Source of the DNA: Chrysoperla carnea
Taxonomy: Eukaryota; Arthropoda; Insecta; Neuroptera; Chrysopidae
Direction of reading: 5' to 3'
DNA: 64,000 nucleotides
NCBI RefSeq assembly: GCF_905475395.1
Contig: NC_058337.1
Coordinates: forward strand, 99,752,368 to 99,816,367
In this document: positions 36,446-50,227 of the stretch, in pieces
How positions within the stretch are numbered: the first letter of the stretch is position 1
Layout of the letters: each line of letters begins with the position of its first letter
Made by a program: the position numbers and the translations under genes
Notes under the pieces: model-generated
What the model saw: the letters and a program-made list of their open reading frames with translations, nothing else
The model's database searches: none
Told to the model about the DNA's origin: nothing

Positions 36446-39400
36446 AGTTATATCTTATTATGCGTTTACTGTTATACTATCTTTATTTAATTATAATACA
36501 CTATGAAGTAAAAATAACTCCACATTATTTTCCAAGAGTTACTAAGAAGCGTATATATCTATATGTTCACTCTAAAGATAATTATGATTCTGAGGTGAGC
36601 GTGTAAATACATTGTCAATGGTGTTTATAAAATACAAATAAGAAATATTTTCAAATATTACACTTTTCATTTCCGTCATTTTGTTACAGTTCTATGCGCA
36701 TAATAATATTAATGAAAAACAAATATTGTAAGGTAGGAATTATATATTTGTGTATAGTGATGTAACGATACACACAGAATCCTAAAGTGTTTCATTTTTG
36801 GAATAATAGATTTGAAAGCAAAACGAATATTTCATACAATTTGTAAGAGACATCAACCAACCTATCTATCATCAAACTTCTTTAGTGACATTGTATACGG
36901 CATAGAAACGGATAATGCAATGTTTCAAAAGGCACAAGGAATACCAGGAGAAGAGAAATACAAGGTTTTCAATCAAGAACAAAAAATATAATTTTAGTGT
37001 TCAATTCTCTGTTTATTTTTTTTGATTATTTCCTGCCCCACATTTATACCAGTTGCAGAACAGGCTCTCAGATTTAATATAAAATCATGTTTTACGTATA
37101 TTCGTAACATCATTAAAAAGCATTTGATTTCTTTTTAAAATTACTTATATGTAAAATACATTTATATGGTTTTCTTTGTCATTATATTTATATTGTATAT
37201 ATTGTGCTTTATTCACATAAAAATTTAACAAATAATATATTTATATACCGAGAGGTATAAAAAAATGTATTCATACTATGACATAAAGTTTGTTCCTGAT
37301 CAATCATACACGGCAAAAGTAAAAATTCCAGCAAGAAATAAAAATTCCTTTAGCCCTGTCTATATGGAAATGCCAGCTTTAAATATATTCTTTATCCAAC
37401 TTATCTGCGCTTAGCGCTCCCCCTTAGCACCTATTACTTCAATTCCTTGAAAAAAAAAGCAGGAAAGTTTTATTTCCACGGTAAAATGTACCCTTTTTCC
37501 TTTCCCAAGGTCTCTTTTATCTCTAATCCGAAAATAATCAAAATTGGTCCGTGGTTTAGGCATGAGTATGCCACAGACAGAGACCCCGACAGACGGAGCT
37601 ACTTTTACATTTAAAATATTAGTTAGGAAACTATTCTGATGTAAATTTATCTTTATTTAATGGGTAAATTACTAATATCAACTGTTTTTTTAGCACATCC
37701 GCATCTGCACCCCACAAAATTTCACAATATACATCAAGAACTAGCTCTCTTGTGAGTGTTGACAAACTGTATTCGGTCATTCCATTATTTCTGTTAAAAT
37801 TGCTTGGCCAATGATACCAATAACCAAAAAACCTTTTTAATTAATTTGTAAGCTTACAATAATCCTGTCATCCACAGTGTATTGTTTACTTTCAGCACTT
37901 TTTTGGTGCAAATCAAGCAGTATTTTATATATTTGTGTATGGAATTTTTTTGAGACAATCAGTAATTACATTTTTGAATTTTGTTTTTGTACTTATATTC
38001 CAATATTCATAATGTTTTCCATCGACTAGAAACTAAATGATTTTCACTTAAGCATTAGAGGGATGTTTTTGTTTCACACTTGAAAAGGTTTTTATTAGAA
38101 ATATTACGTTCCTATCGTATGTTGGTTTTTTATAAAAACTTTCTTCGTTATTTTATTTTCGTAACTTACACATAAACTTCGTTTGTTCGAGGGGATGATA
38201 TAACTGATATAACAATAATAGAATTATTGATTTAATAAGAAATTATCAAGGCCATTTATGTTTTTTATTGTTCCCAAAAAATTTAAAACATTTTGTATAG
38301 TTCCCAATTATTTATAGAACCGAGTAGAACCAGAATTATTTTTGAAAATAAATATTTATCGTTTAAATAAAAGTATGGAAATTCGGTATGATTTCTTGTT
38401 TAACCTTCTAAGATAGACTTTAAAAAATGACATACCTACATATTCAAAGCTGATTTTGTAAGTAATAGTATTCAATTGCAAAAATATTTCTTAGTTAATC
38501 ATTTTAAATTTGAACGCTATACATTCCTGCTAGCTTAAGCCCTTTTGAATTAATGAATTTGATGAATTTAGTATTATTTTTCATGTCAAAATATTGTATT
38601 GCCATCAATTTTATTTTCAACTCTCTGTTTCGTTGGCTTAATTTCCAAATACAATATTTGAATCGGAAAAGTAGAGAATTAAAGTAAGTTCAATAAAACC
38701 TTGTAAAAATATATTTCCAAAAAAGAAAAACTTGAATCAAACATTGAAAAATGTTTTGTAAACAAAAAAAAAATCATTTGAAAATGTTGAAACTTTCCAG
38801 TGATATTTTTAGCGATCATATACTTTCTGTATGTACATTTAGATTTTTTTTATCATTACATAATATACTAGATATGTATACGTAATCAAAACCCGAAATT
38901 GATCCTGTTTTCACTTACAGAAATTTTTCGAAGCGCATTTTTTTTTTAATTTGTTAACTAAATATATGCTGGAATAATTGAAAATGATGTAGAAAATGAA
39001 TTGAATGAAAAAAGTAGATGCTAAAGGTTCGTTATTGGGAATTCATTACATAGAATTGAATGGCTGAAAATAATATTCCCAATATTCTAACGAAACTTAC
39101 TCCAATCACCGCAAAGTAGTTTATGTAAGGTTTAACAATATTGCTCATCTTAACGTATGGCACCCACCTGAGCTATGAAGCCCATCTAATTTATAACGTT
39201 TTGATTGACGTGGTCGTTTGTTATTAAATGAACGATTTACGAGAGTGCGTATTATCTCCTGCCTGACATTAAGATCCAACAGGTTATGGAAATGAATATC
39301 CCACTAAATATTTTCACATATTAACCCAATTTACTCCCACAGTACTTACCATGATGATTACATATTTCCACTTTAAAACTTCTTTCTAAATTTTAATACC

Positions 39401-40670
39401 TTCTTCTTGCAACCCACATGTCGTATGTGGTTCCAAAGTAATGACACGAAAATGGTTCATTGCCTTTAAAAAAATTTATAACCAAATTTTTAATTACATT
39501 GTATTGAAAGAACACTCGAAATATATTTAAAAAAATCAGAGCAGTCGAAAACGACTATTTTCGGACTGGGATTATGCACATATATAATGCATGATATATG
39601 AACTGTAACATAACCATGCATGTATTTATAGCGTATAGACGACTCTCAACTTTAAAGGCGTTCTGTTGGAAAATTCAATATCGTTACTCAAAGTGTTGTC
39701 AGACATTTATATACTCTGCATACAGTTATTATATCTTAATATTGAATAATTTTATTGCTTGACTATAATATTTCAAATATATCTCATTTAACTTGATGTT
39801 GAAAATGGATTCACTAAAACGAGTGTAGCTTTCGCTAGCCACTGTACGCGCAAACTGTACACTCAGTCTATCATCTGTTAATGTTTTTGCAAATCATAAG
39901 TTTTTAGAAATTTGAGATTATTATAAATTTATTGAATCTAAGTAAGCGAAGGTACGACACAATGAAACCCTCTAAACCTCGACATTTTTTTATTGAAGGG
40001 CATATTTTTCAATTGTTGTAAAGATTTAAGTTTATTTAATAATTCTTTTAGCTTTTTCACTAACAAAAAAATTTGTTTGTTTTTATTCAAAATCTCTTCG
40101 TTTGGGGTAAACCTTCATATTTTATTATTTTTTGGCTTATATGCGGAAACTACTTTGAGATAGACAATGAGATAAAAAAAACTCGATTGCCCTGCCAAAA
40201 ATGCACATAAGAAGTAAACAACAGTCTTGCAGATAGTAATTCATTTACTCGCCTACTTGATGGATAAATAAAATTGTCATTGCAGTTTGGGACCATTCTG
40301 AGGAACACTTTTTAATTTTATAGGTCTACCGACTGCAATAACAATTTTATTTCTTTTCATATAAAAACATATTTGTCTAATAAGTTGCCTTAAAAATTTT
40401 TTTTCTGGTTTGAAAGTGGCGCCATAAAAATGTATAGCCAGTGTCAATCGGGATGATGTAGGGATCAAAAAATATAATATACATCCAAATACGTTCAGGA
40501 CTCAGGAGGTTATGATAGAACAAAGGAACTACATGAAGACATACATACACGATCCCAAACACAGTACACTGCTTTTTGTTTGGTCAATCGTGTAAAAACG
40601 AGACATACGCCGCGCCGGATAATTCGCTTCGAATGATTGAAATTCAATAATTTGATCTTTGGGAATTTAG
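36446..40670. other. AT-rich intergenic sequence with repeat scraps
   Basis: At 37480-37620, AAAATTGGTCCGTGGTTTAG followed by ACAGACAGAGACCCCGACAG is the style of insect non-LTR tails, but no second copy was found here. A 76-codon frame without ATG (to TAA at 36989-36991) has a hydrophilic end (KAQGIPGEEKYKVFNQEQK) of unknown meaning. Confidence 0.3.
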
Positions 40671-40771
40671 TTATCAAGTTGTATTTTTCGCTGGCGGGTG
40701 AATTCGAATATATAGCGTCTGTTATTTCACTACATGGGCTTAATTCTAAAGAATACTCCGTGGAATTCTGA
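40671..40771 (+). CDS. Candidate terminal exon in a GC-richer island
   Basis: After GGGAATTTAG the phase-1 frame reads IKLYFSLAGEFEYIASV and continues through GLNSKEYSVEF to TGA at 40769-40771. The surrounding 40560-40810 block is the least AT-rich unique DNA in this part of the window and includes CGCCGCGCCGG near 40610. The opposite strand is also open (40803-40510), so the coding strand is not certain. No family recognised. Confidence 0.15.
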
Positions 40772-42909
40772 TGCCACGCAAAGTTTCTGCAAGAGTCCGA
40801 CAATAGAGTCCCTGTAAGAGTTCGGTAGAAATAATATCAACTTAACTAGTCACATACTGAAAACTAACGTTCCTCTAAGAAATATTACATTTTCTTGTTT
40901 AGAGGAATACTCATAATCTTTTTTCAAATTTTGTCGGTGAGTTTGAAATTTTTCCTGCCAAGTTTTTCAAATAAAGCGCTACAATAATAAGAGAAGATGC
41001 AAAATTTGATGTAACAACATTTCTTGTACCATATTTAGGAATATTCTGTTTATGGACTATTAATGATAATAATATTAAACTCAATACGAAAATAGGTGTA
41101 TAAGAGAATACATATTTTCTAAACTCATACATAATAGTTAACACTTTGAAGGATAGAGTACTCGAATGTGTAGGTAGGTGTTCCACAACATATACGATAT
41201 CAATTCGCGTTAACATATGCGTAAATTATTGTTATTTAATTTAACAATTACTTAAAGTTGATTACCCTTTATTGCCTTAAAGTAATATTAACTTTTCATT
41301 ATTAAATTATCATATTAAAGTGTTCTTCGACTCGACAACAAAATAGAATATGTTTAGGGGAAGTAGTAAAACTTTTACTTATCTTTTTACTCACTTTAAT
41401 TTAAACATTATTGATGTATAATGCTATCGCTGTTCTATTATCGTGTAATGTAATGTCAATACAGATAATTTAATTTTGTTCAAAAATAAATTTTGTTTTT
41501 TTTAAAAGCTTTTTACTTTTTAAAAGTGAACGATGTTGGTGCACGTTAATGCTTGTTCGTGTGAAATAATTTTGTTAAGGTTCATAAATTTTAAAATTTT
41601 TTTACTTTTAAAAATGTTCCAATTTGAAAATTCTTAATGTTATAATAAAATGTAGTTGCAATAGATTGATATCTCTGAAATATCAGGGAAAATAAGATTT
41701 TGTTCTCAATGAGGTTTGAGGATTCGTCTTCGAAGTACGCAAATTTGAAAGTGCTATAGAGGTATTGGATCGCTTGAAATTTAATTCTTTCAAAAATCGT
41801 TTTAGTGCAACCTAAAGTTCTGTGGTATAAATTTCACACTTTTAGTTATGATTGATTATCTTCTTGGCCAGAAAAGGACAAAAAGCTTTAGGATTGGGTG
41901 TAGGGTCAATATTAAACTCATGACCCCTTTAAAGTTCCTAGCAATTTTTAATGGAGTCATTTTTTCAAAAGCCTACCATTTAAGAAATTTTCAGATGTAT
42001 TGGTAAATACGGGACAGCTGGTATGTATAATGCAGTTGTTTTAAATTTTAATTTAATCCCAAAGAATATTGTAGCGTCAAGCGCTTATGATTGAAATTGA
42101 AAATTGAAATCGGTGTTTGTTCTACTACTATGAATGATTTATCAATTGCCCTGATGAGTCGTGGAACAAAGCAAATTTGGAGGCCTACTTATTACTCACT
42201 CTTGAGCATTCTTTAGAACTGTAAAAACTGGAAAATAGTTTGAAAGTTTAATTTAATGTCGAGATTATTGGAAAAGAGTCAAGGAGACCTTCTTATAAAG
42301 GTTAAAAGTGTAAGGGGTAATGTCACAGGACATATTAGTGAAGTTTACATTTTATCAGCATTACATATGCAATTTTTGGTATCAAATTAGAAGTTCAATT
42401 GAAATTTGTGAAAATTTAAACTTAATATATTTTATATTCCACAACTATATTTCTAAAAAATTTCACATACTTCAATATCAACTAGATCGAAGTACGTTCC
42501 CGTTCCATTACCTCGAATAAAAACCATACCCTTCATATAGAATTATTTAATGCTTAATATCTATCATTTAACATAACACATTCCAAATATAAAATAATTC
42601 GAATTCCTTGCTAGATGAATTTTTTTTCGTACAGTGTAATTTCTTTTACGACTGGAAGGCATTTTCAGAAACTGTGCTGTATAATATACGTACTATACAA
42701 AGTGTCATAGAACAGCGGATCAACTTCTAACAGCAAATGTTATAAAAATGTGGATTGTCCTTATGCGTGAATTGTGCCTGTATTGCAAGTGAACAATTGC
42801 CGAGGCAGACGGTAAATAGCCGAAAGAATTTACTTAATTACAGCCGCATTAATAAAAAACTAGAATTTGTAAAAAGCTCCTGGTATCCTGAAAATGTTAT
42901 TATCTTTTT
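40772..42909. other. AT-rich intergenic sequence
   Basis: The 101-codon minus frame at 40911-41216 has a Leu/Ile/Val-rich middle but no domain or start context worth calling. Nothing else recognised. Confidence 0.35.
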
Positions 42910-43205
42910 GGGTGAATGAAAATCATGAAACTCGTGTCATCGCATGTGTTTGAAACTGAACTCCTCCTAAACGGATGGACTGATTTCGATGAAATTTTTT
43001 GTGTTCAAGTGAATGTAAGGATAGTTTAGATCCACAATTCAGTTAACTAAAAAATGGGTTTGACGGCTCAGCACCAAAAAATTAAAACCCATGATATAAA
43101 TGGTGGAAACACATATAAATTAATTATACTACATTACATCTTATTATTCAAATGTATTTATTTATTTTCGCTCCCGCCATATTTATCTAGAATTGTGACC
43201 AGCTA
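42910..43205 (+). repeat. Family D repeat ending in a hairpin
   Basis: CTAAACGGATGGACTGATTT, TTTTTTGTGTTCAAGTGAAT and AATGGTGGAAACACATATAA with the return arm TTTTCGCTCCCGCCATATTT match the copy at 27915-28165. Confidence 0.55.
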
Positions 43206-43969
43206 TTTGAATAGTATAGAGGCATAATTTAAAAGAGTTCTGCACATTTTGATTTTTGATCAAGATGACAAAATCGTTCTGTATCTAGAGTTTTTTGGAA
43301 GAAATTTTTAACCAATAGGTAAATTTAATGTTAAATACCCGGGATCCATTAAAAGTAATTTCTTGAAAAATAACTCAATTTACTGAATATAACTGGCATT
43401 GACAACTTTTTTCAAAATTCCACATGTGGCACAATATTCTTTCTCAAAATTGAACATTGGTTTTGTGACAATGTGTACACACGTATCTACAGAGTAAAAT
43501 ACAAATATATTTTAAAGTTAGACAAGGGTAAAGATTTAAAGACTATAATGTAAATCTAGGGTTATTATTAGTTATATAGTTGGTAGTAAAATTTATTCTC
43601 GTATAGGGTTATATACGTACATACACATTCTACGGAAAATATATTGTGAAGGGGATTGGTTTTATATGTTGGTTGCATACATGTGGGTGATAAAATTAAA
43701 TCACAACCGGTTGTTCTTGTCTTCAAATTGTTATTTATAAAGTCAAATTTTATGTTTTTGATTTGACATCTCATTTTTAAGCCGGATTAAAATATAGAAT
43801 GCAGATAGTTTGATATTGATATATTTATTTCAAAATATTTACATAATTCAATGATTCCATGCCATTTTCATTGTTTGAGCTGTGAAATATTAACATTTTT
43901 TTAAATCATGTACGAAAGTTTGTTAGCTCATAGACCTTCAACTTTATTTAGTTACTCGAAGTCAGTCCT
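43206..43969. other. AT-rich sequence, nothing recognised
   Basis: No gene or repeat copy supported. Confidence 0.4.
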
Positions 43970-44150
43970 AACTAATATTATAAACGTGAAAGTAACTTTG
44001 TCTGTCTGTTCGGTACATTTTCATGACTAAACCGTTAAGCCAATTTTGTTGATTTCCTGTTTAGAAATACATGGAATTTAGGTGGGGCTTAGAGATACCT
44101 TGTGAAAGTACATAGAGTACTTTTTGCCACGAAAATAAAGCTTAAAGGGA
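43970..44150 (-). repeat. Non-LTR-like repeat tail related to family C
   Basis: CTAATATTATAAACGTGAAA followed by GTAACTTTGTCTGTCTGTTC and ACTAAACCGTTAAGCCAATT is the reverse-oriented 3' end typical of insect non-LTR tails. Its interior differs from the 31758 and 51455 copies. Confidence 0.5.
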
Positions 44151-45019
44151 GTTAAATAAGGGATGAAGAATAGTATGAGAAACCGATCATTTCCCAAGTA
44201 AGGATTACAATATCCACAGTATTATAGTAGGACGTACTTTATAGGCAATAATCTATTTTAATATTCATTTGAATATTTATATCATAACCCACCGAAAATA
44301 GGAAAAACACCCCTAAAACTACCCTTTTAACTTCTATTCACGCTAGAATAATGATATTTTTTTCTATTCGATGCGTACTAAAGTGAAATTAACAGAAATA
44401 ATCGAAAAATTTTTAGATATACGTTGCAACTCCTAAACTATATTATTTTTCTATACATATACTATAGAAAGATGTGGTTTTTTTGGCTTCCGAAGTAAAT
44501 TTCCATGTAAATTAATTTCCAAGTTTCCTTATGGGCATATAGTTGGTACCTTGGTTATGCAACAAAAAACGATCTTAATAAACCCTAACAAATTCAGCTT
44601 ATTATATGGAGGTACTTTTTGGTGAAATAAAACACTTTAAAATAATACTATATCCATGATATTATAGGTTTTTTGGAAAGATAATTTTAATTTAATATTT
44701 TCGGGAACTAGGGACGCGAATGCAGCGTAACCTGGTGTTCAATTTTTAACCTTTTTACCCAGTACATGATTTATGGATACAACGGCATTATATCGAAAAT
44801 AATGTGACTAATAATGCAAATATAAATATTATCAAAGATATAATAAATGATATTTTGAAATAATTTTCGAAATTCTAGATCAATTTTTTTATTTTATAAA
44901 TACGTATTTCGACCAAGTTGACATCATCAGTATGAACAAGCTAATCGTAATTACTCTTATTGTGAATGTTACTCGTTGCTAATTTGGGGGCGGATTCCGA
45001 AAATTTTGTCCTTATTTGT
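44151..45019. other. AT-rich sequence, nothing recognised
   Basis: No supported gene, RNA or repeat copy. Confidence 0.4.
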
Positions 45020-45252
45020 GTAGGCATAACTTTGATGTTTACGAAAAAATGTTTAAAATAAAAATTTCAACCGAATATCTCTTCTTGATTTTAAGTTATC
45101 GGTATGACAAACAAACGGCAATGGACTATGTTAAAAATGTTATTGACCAATCTGCACCAATCTTTTTTTGTAGCATCGATATTTAAGCATTACAAACTTG
45201 GAACTAAATTTAATATACATACCTTGATATATATCATATATACAGGATATAA
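45020..45252 (-). repeat. Family A, two separated fragments
   Basis: GATGTTTACGAAAAAATGTT (45035) and ATCGATATTTAAGCATTACA to ACCTTGATATATATCATATA (45176-45252) match the two halves of family A. The middle is deleted. Confidence 0.5.
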
Positions 45253-45708
45253 AAACAATAAAATCACAATTTAATAATCGTAGTCAATCATTTACGTATT
45301 TAAATTATAATATTTAATTCTCACTCATACTTTGAAGTTTCTTCTCTTCATAAAATTTATTTGGATCAATAAAATAATAGTTCTCATTATTTATAATTAT
45401 GATTAAGATTTGTGTTTTATAATTTCAAAAGTGTTTGTGACGGTTTCTCCTTGGTTTAATGTTTATGACGAACGAATAAAATTAATATTATTGAAGGGGT
45501 AGTTTTATTTAGTGGTTTGTGTGGTGGATTTTGATAAAGTTAAGTGGTATGAAGTTTGTATACTATATATATATATATAAAATAAATTTTCTAAGAAAAT
45601 GTTGTTAGTCAGAAAATAGGGAGTTGAATAAAATAATAATATGCTTCGCTGTCAAATACAGAATCATATTCATACGTATTTGTATTTTATTTTATACAGT
45701 GAGTTAAT

Positions 45709-45831
45709 TCAATCGTTGGGATGAAGAATAGTCAAACTTTGTCGTTTAGTACCACGAATCATCCAGGGCACGAGAGCTGTACGCCAGTCAAATTCTACAT
45801 TAAAATCGCCAAACACGATGTAAAGCTGCTT
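45709..45831 (-). pseudogene. Possible LINE endonuclease fragment (GDFN motif)
   Basis: On the minus strand 40 codons run to a TGA at 45711-45709 and include QLYIVFGDFNVEFDWR. The GDFN block is a hallmark of the endonuclease/exonuclease/phosphatase domain of jockey-type LINEs. The DNA is less AT-rich than its flanks. The frame is cut just upstream, in its own direction, by a hairpin element (45839-45984). Beyond that, minus-strand sequence around 46040-45990 again looks coding. Too short to classify. Confidence 0.35.
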
Positions 45832-45838
45832 TTTTGGA

Positions 45839-45984
45839 CCCTTTAGGTGAGTGTGGAACTACGTTTTGCAAGTAAAATAAAAGTTGTGCTCCAAATTTTC
45901 GGACTTTTTTCATTTTTTACGTATTGCGCAGGTAGCACAACTTTTTTTTTGCTTGCAAAACCTAGGTTCACACTCCCCTAAGGG
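45839..45984. mobile_element. 146-bp hairpin MITE
   Basis: CCCTTTAGGTGAGTGTGGAA, ACGTTTTGCAAG and AAAAGTTGTGCT in the left arm pair with AGCACAACTTTT, CTTGCAAAACCTAGG and TTCACACTCCCCTAAGGG in the right. It sits at the edge of the endonuclease-like fragment, so it probably inserted into an older LINE copy. Confidence 0.75.
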
Positions 45985-46097
45985 CTTCAAATAACATACC
46001 TCAAAAAGAGCTCATCATCGCCTTCCGGTCGCCACTTGTACTAGTTTTCGCTATTGCTTTGAAAATTTTTCGAAGTATTTCAAATTTTTTTTATAAA

Positions 46098-46215
46098 GCC
46101 CCCTCACGAGATAGCAATGATGTTTACGAAAAATTGTTTCAAATCAAAGTTATTTATTTTTATATAAGATACATTTTTTCATTTAAACTTTTTTCTATCT
46201 CTAGCGGTTAAACAT
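46098..46215 (-). repeat. Family A fragment
   Basis: CCCTCACGAGATAGCAATGA, TGTTTACGAAAAATTGTTTC and ATTTAAACTTTTTTCTATCT match the segments at 275-380 and 63392-63490. Confidence 0.6.
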
Positions 46216-47569
46216 AAGCAAAATTCAAAATTTTAACATTTCTAAAAACCATATTACTGGCAATGTTGTCCGAAGTGAATATTATGACGGCTAAATTTTT
46301 GATATTTATATATTTTTGTAATTAAAAAGCAATGAAAACGTCTCGCACTTAAGATTGGTTGCGTTAACTTACGCAAAATGCGCCTTAGTAAAGCATCCTA
46401 ATTTCTGCCTGGCAAATTAAAATTACATTCTTTAAGTATAGCACTTAATCATATTAAAATTACATTGCTAAAATAATTTGTTGATTTTTTAAATTGTTGG
46501 AATAAGATTGGGATGCGCACTAGTAAACTCAGTACTTTATCCCTACCTAATTCCAATATATTAAACAATAGTTTAAAAAAACTAAAAATGACTATTATTA
46601 CCCGCTCTTCCACCAGCATTAAATGATTTTTTTTAATCGTTTAGCTTGGAAGTCCTTGATAATGGGACTTAAACTTATTTAATTCTTGTATTGTCATCGG
46701 TCCTTGATGAGTGTAGTATGAATGCATATCAAGCTATAATAAAAGCGTGGTAAAAAAAGGAAAAAATTTATATTTTATCGCTTTTATCCTATTTTTATTG
46801 CGCCGAATTTATTTCTTCTAATACTAAGCAGGCGATACTACATAATCTTCTGTATGAATGCAGATAAGAGTGAATTGACATTCTTGAAAATACACTACTG
46901 AAATCGGCAACAGAGTGAGAACCACGTCTCAAAGTAGATTGAAAAGGATAATAAATGCGAAAGCATGGTTATTAATGCACATGTCTTTATAAACAAACAT
47001 AATATATTAATAAATAATATTTAATAATTAAACTTTACTAACGTGTGATACAAATATTCCTTGCAAATAAAACAACCACTAACCATTTTTTAGAACTTAT
47101 AGTAACTATTGAAGCAACTGACTTCCTTCAATACGATTATGTCAGCTCTGTCAGCTGTTTGAATATTGTATTTTCGTCTTTGTTAATCTACTCTGTCAAG
47201 CCAAAATATATTTACTTGGTATACAATGGGCTTATCTATTAAAATATATGATCTAAGATTGACATCTTGTATATTCGTGTACATGTGTATGTAATATATG
47301 TATGTATGTATATTAGAAACTAACAGAATTTAAAATACAAATAATATATAATATGTTTTAAAACAATTCATAAATATGAATATTATTATTATTCAATTCG
47401 ATTTTGAATATTAAGTGAAGCTTAATAAAATTTTGAATTAAATATAAAACACGTTATTTAATTAAACGTGATTAAATTAATTTATTTTCGTTTTACTTTT
47501 GTTGTTATGTTTACCTATTTTTATTTTTATTTATAACTTATGATTAAACATAAGTCAGAGTGATAGAAG
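46216..47569. other. AT-rich intergenic sequence
   Basis: Short (ATGT)n-like tract at 47290-47310. No gene or repeat copy supported. Confidence 0.4.
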
Positions 47570-48065
47570 AGTTTATTTAAGTTTGAAAATTCAAAAAACG
47601 ACTTAACGAAATTGGAGATTTTTTTAAAGGGGTACCAGTTTGAAAAAATCGCAAAAAAGGAAAAAAATTTTTATATTGGAATTTGATGAAACTCGGTGGA
47701 TGGGGTAATTTTGACCCAAAAAGTATAAAAATCAGATTAATTTAATGATTGGATGCAGAGTTTCTGAGATATCGCAATATTTGTATCGATTTTAGCCCGT
47801 ATCTCAAAAAATATTCGACCAGTCATCAAATGCATCCGATTTTTGTACTATTTGGGTCAAAATTACCTTATATACTGAGTTTTATCGAAATTGGAGATAA
47901 AACAAATTTCTCAATTTTTCGCAATTTTTTAAGGGGTGTACGTATCCCTTTGAAAAAAACGAAAAAAATGCAAAAACAATGTTTGCATGGGAATTTGATG
48001 ATACTCGGTGGATGGGGTAATTTTGATCCAAAAAGTATAAAAATCAGGTTAAATTAATGATTGGA
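47570..48065. repeat. Family F palindromic repeat, one and a half units
   Basis: GGAATTTGATGAAACTCGGT...GGTAATTTTGACCCAAAAAG (from 47678) pairs with CTATTTGGGTCAAAATTACC...ACTGAGTTTTATCGAAATTG (to 47894). A second left arm (GGGAATTTGATGATACTCGG) follows at 47990. Relative of 8795-9130. The 102-codon frame at 47749-48057 is inside and is not a gene. Confidence 0.65.
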
Positions 48066-50227
48066 CCTATAGAAAGTTATAATGTCAGCGAGTATCATAG
48101 GCAAAATTCCATTTTCAAAAAAGTTACAGCTCCCCATCAAAAAATGAAAATCCATGAAATTGTGAAGAAAAGGGAAGATAAGTGAAGGCTTTAACGTGTT
48201 AGATTTTGTTCTAAAGGAGAAATTGCCCAGCAAAGCGAGCGGGTATTTGCTAGTAAATTATAAAATTTTAAAAAACCAATACATATGGTTGCCATTTGTT
48301 TTGATTTTCAAAAATATAAAGTTTTTTCGAGAATTTTTTTTTTCTTTTTTCAAAAATAGAAGAGACTAACTAGTTGAAGCTGCCTACAAATTTTCAACTA
48401 TCTTTTTTTTTAAATTGTTTTGGAGAAAATGGAGACCAAAGTTTTACCCTAATTAGCGCCCTCACGGAAAAAAATGATATTTACTATGCGATTTCGCGGT
48501 CGATTTACATCGAGGTCTAGCTAGGTCTATAACAGGTCTACAAGCGCTAGGTCTATAATTAAAACCATTGTATTTAAAAAAATCCTATCTGAAATTACGA
48601 TGACTAGGAAAAGGTGAGACGATATAACATTTGAGATCGATTTTCTTTCGGGAATGATTCCTATTTTAATAATAATAAACATGAAAATATTTTTGGCCAC
48701 ACAAATTCTGTTAGTCAGATGCTTTTGGAGTAGCTAATTGCGAATATGATGTTCAAAAGTTTCCTCTATGATTGACCTGGTGACCAGGACGATCTGGTTA
48801 CACACGTCATGGCAAGGATTATCTCTAAAATGTAATAAAATACATCCAAAATCATAACTCGAGTGTTTTCGTGGTTGCTGATCACGAATATGTCACCTAA
48901 AATACTTCTGGGTGTACCCTGGTTGCAGAGCTCATCTCCCGGATTTTTAACAAAATTTGTCAGGAAATGCATCAAAAAAAGTAGGGATTACAAAAACCTC
49001 CAAGTAATAAATTTTTGCACTCACGAAAATTCATCCTGGTGATGCCAAAAACACTTTCATGGATTGTATATCAAAATAGGTCACACATTTTATAATTAAC
49101 TTGCCGAATCGAGTGCAAAAACCCGCATTTTGATATGTTTTTAGTGTTCTACCGTCTCGTCTAGAAAGCCTGTAGGCCAACCATTATTATTAAATTCCCA
49201 ATTTTTAAGTAAACATATGCTAAATATTAAATAATATTAAATTTAATCGTCCATACATTATTATGTGTGTATAATAAAAAATATATATAGCCAAAATAAA
49301 TTATTACCCTGGAGTTGTGTTTGGTATATACAAACAGCTAAAAAAAAAAAAAATCAAAACTAAACTCCCCTTAATAAAATAATCATATTTTAATTCCCAA
49401 GCGGGTGAATATAAGTGCTTAGAACTTATGTAATAATGTGTGTGGTGCAACTTGGATGTAATGCAAACAAACGAAAGTAACAATATTATTTATCTGTAAC
49501 AATATCGTACTAAATCTTTGAATCTTGTTTTGTGTGTACTATGAAAGTATCCCGTTTTATCCCGTTTATCATATGCTTTTATTTATCTTTATAACCTTTA
49601 CATAAAAAAAAAAACATATAGTAATGGGGTATCTAGGTTAAAGGTCCAAAATCGATTTTTAAATTTTCACTCGGATCTTACGACTATACGACTGGATATA
49701 GTATGAAAATGTAGCACTTTTAATGGACTATTAATGGTATTTTTTACGAATTTGTATTGATAGTAGAAACGGGCCTATACCTGTATATTTTTGAAAATTG
49801 ATGAATAGCTCCTCAGGTCGAAGTATGACTAAATATCTACAAAATATTAAAAAGTTCAAAGTTTTTTTATTAACTTGCCTGAAACTATTTTGGGAAAAAA
49901 AATATCATAAATAGTAGGTACGTTAAAAGTATTACCTTTTCATACTATTATTTTCTTTAATTATCTTTAACTTTCCCGTTTAATGTTATTAGCAAAAATA
50001 CTAGAATCCAAATTTTTTTTCTCTTTTTGACAAAGTTTTTTTTTTCACGATAGCCATTTGTTCATCTAATCGTTATTTTTTGTCAAGATAGATTACAGAC
50101 GCAAGAGATGTTAAAAATTTTTTAGCCTCATTAGCTAGCTATCTGTATAGGGACTATTGCTACTGAAAACTCTATTATTGATCAGTACTTTAATGCTTTT
50201 AATTAAATAATACCTACCTTGTTTTAA
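48066..50227. other. Intergenic sequence with possible family C scrap and unplaced repeat-like DNA
   Basis: At 48230-48262, GCAAAGCGAGCGGGTATTTG reads in reverse like the opening of family C. The less AT-rich stretch 48770-49080 contains a 69-codon minus frame without recognisable domain and may be a repeat with no second copy here. Confidence 0.3.

Noticed and set aside
36760..36991. 76-codon open frame without ATG
   Set aside because: Coding flavour only in its last third, no family, no splice sites of note; chance cannot be excluded.
40510..40803. 97-codon minus frame with a coding-like first half
   Set aside because: No recognised domain, and the frame competes with an equally open plus-strand frame; kept only as a GC-richer island.
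47749..48057. 102-codon plus frame
   Set aside because: Lies wholly inside the palindromic family F repeat.
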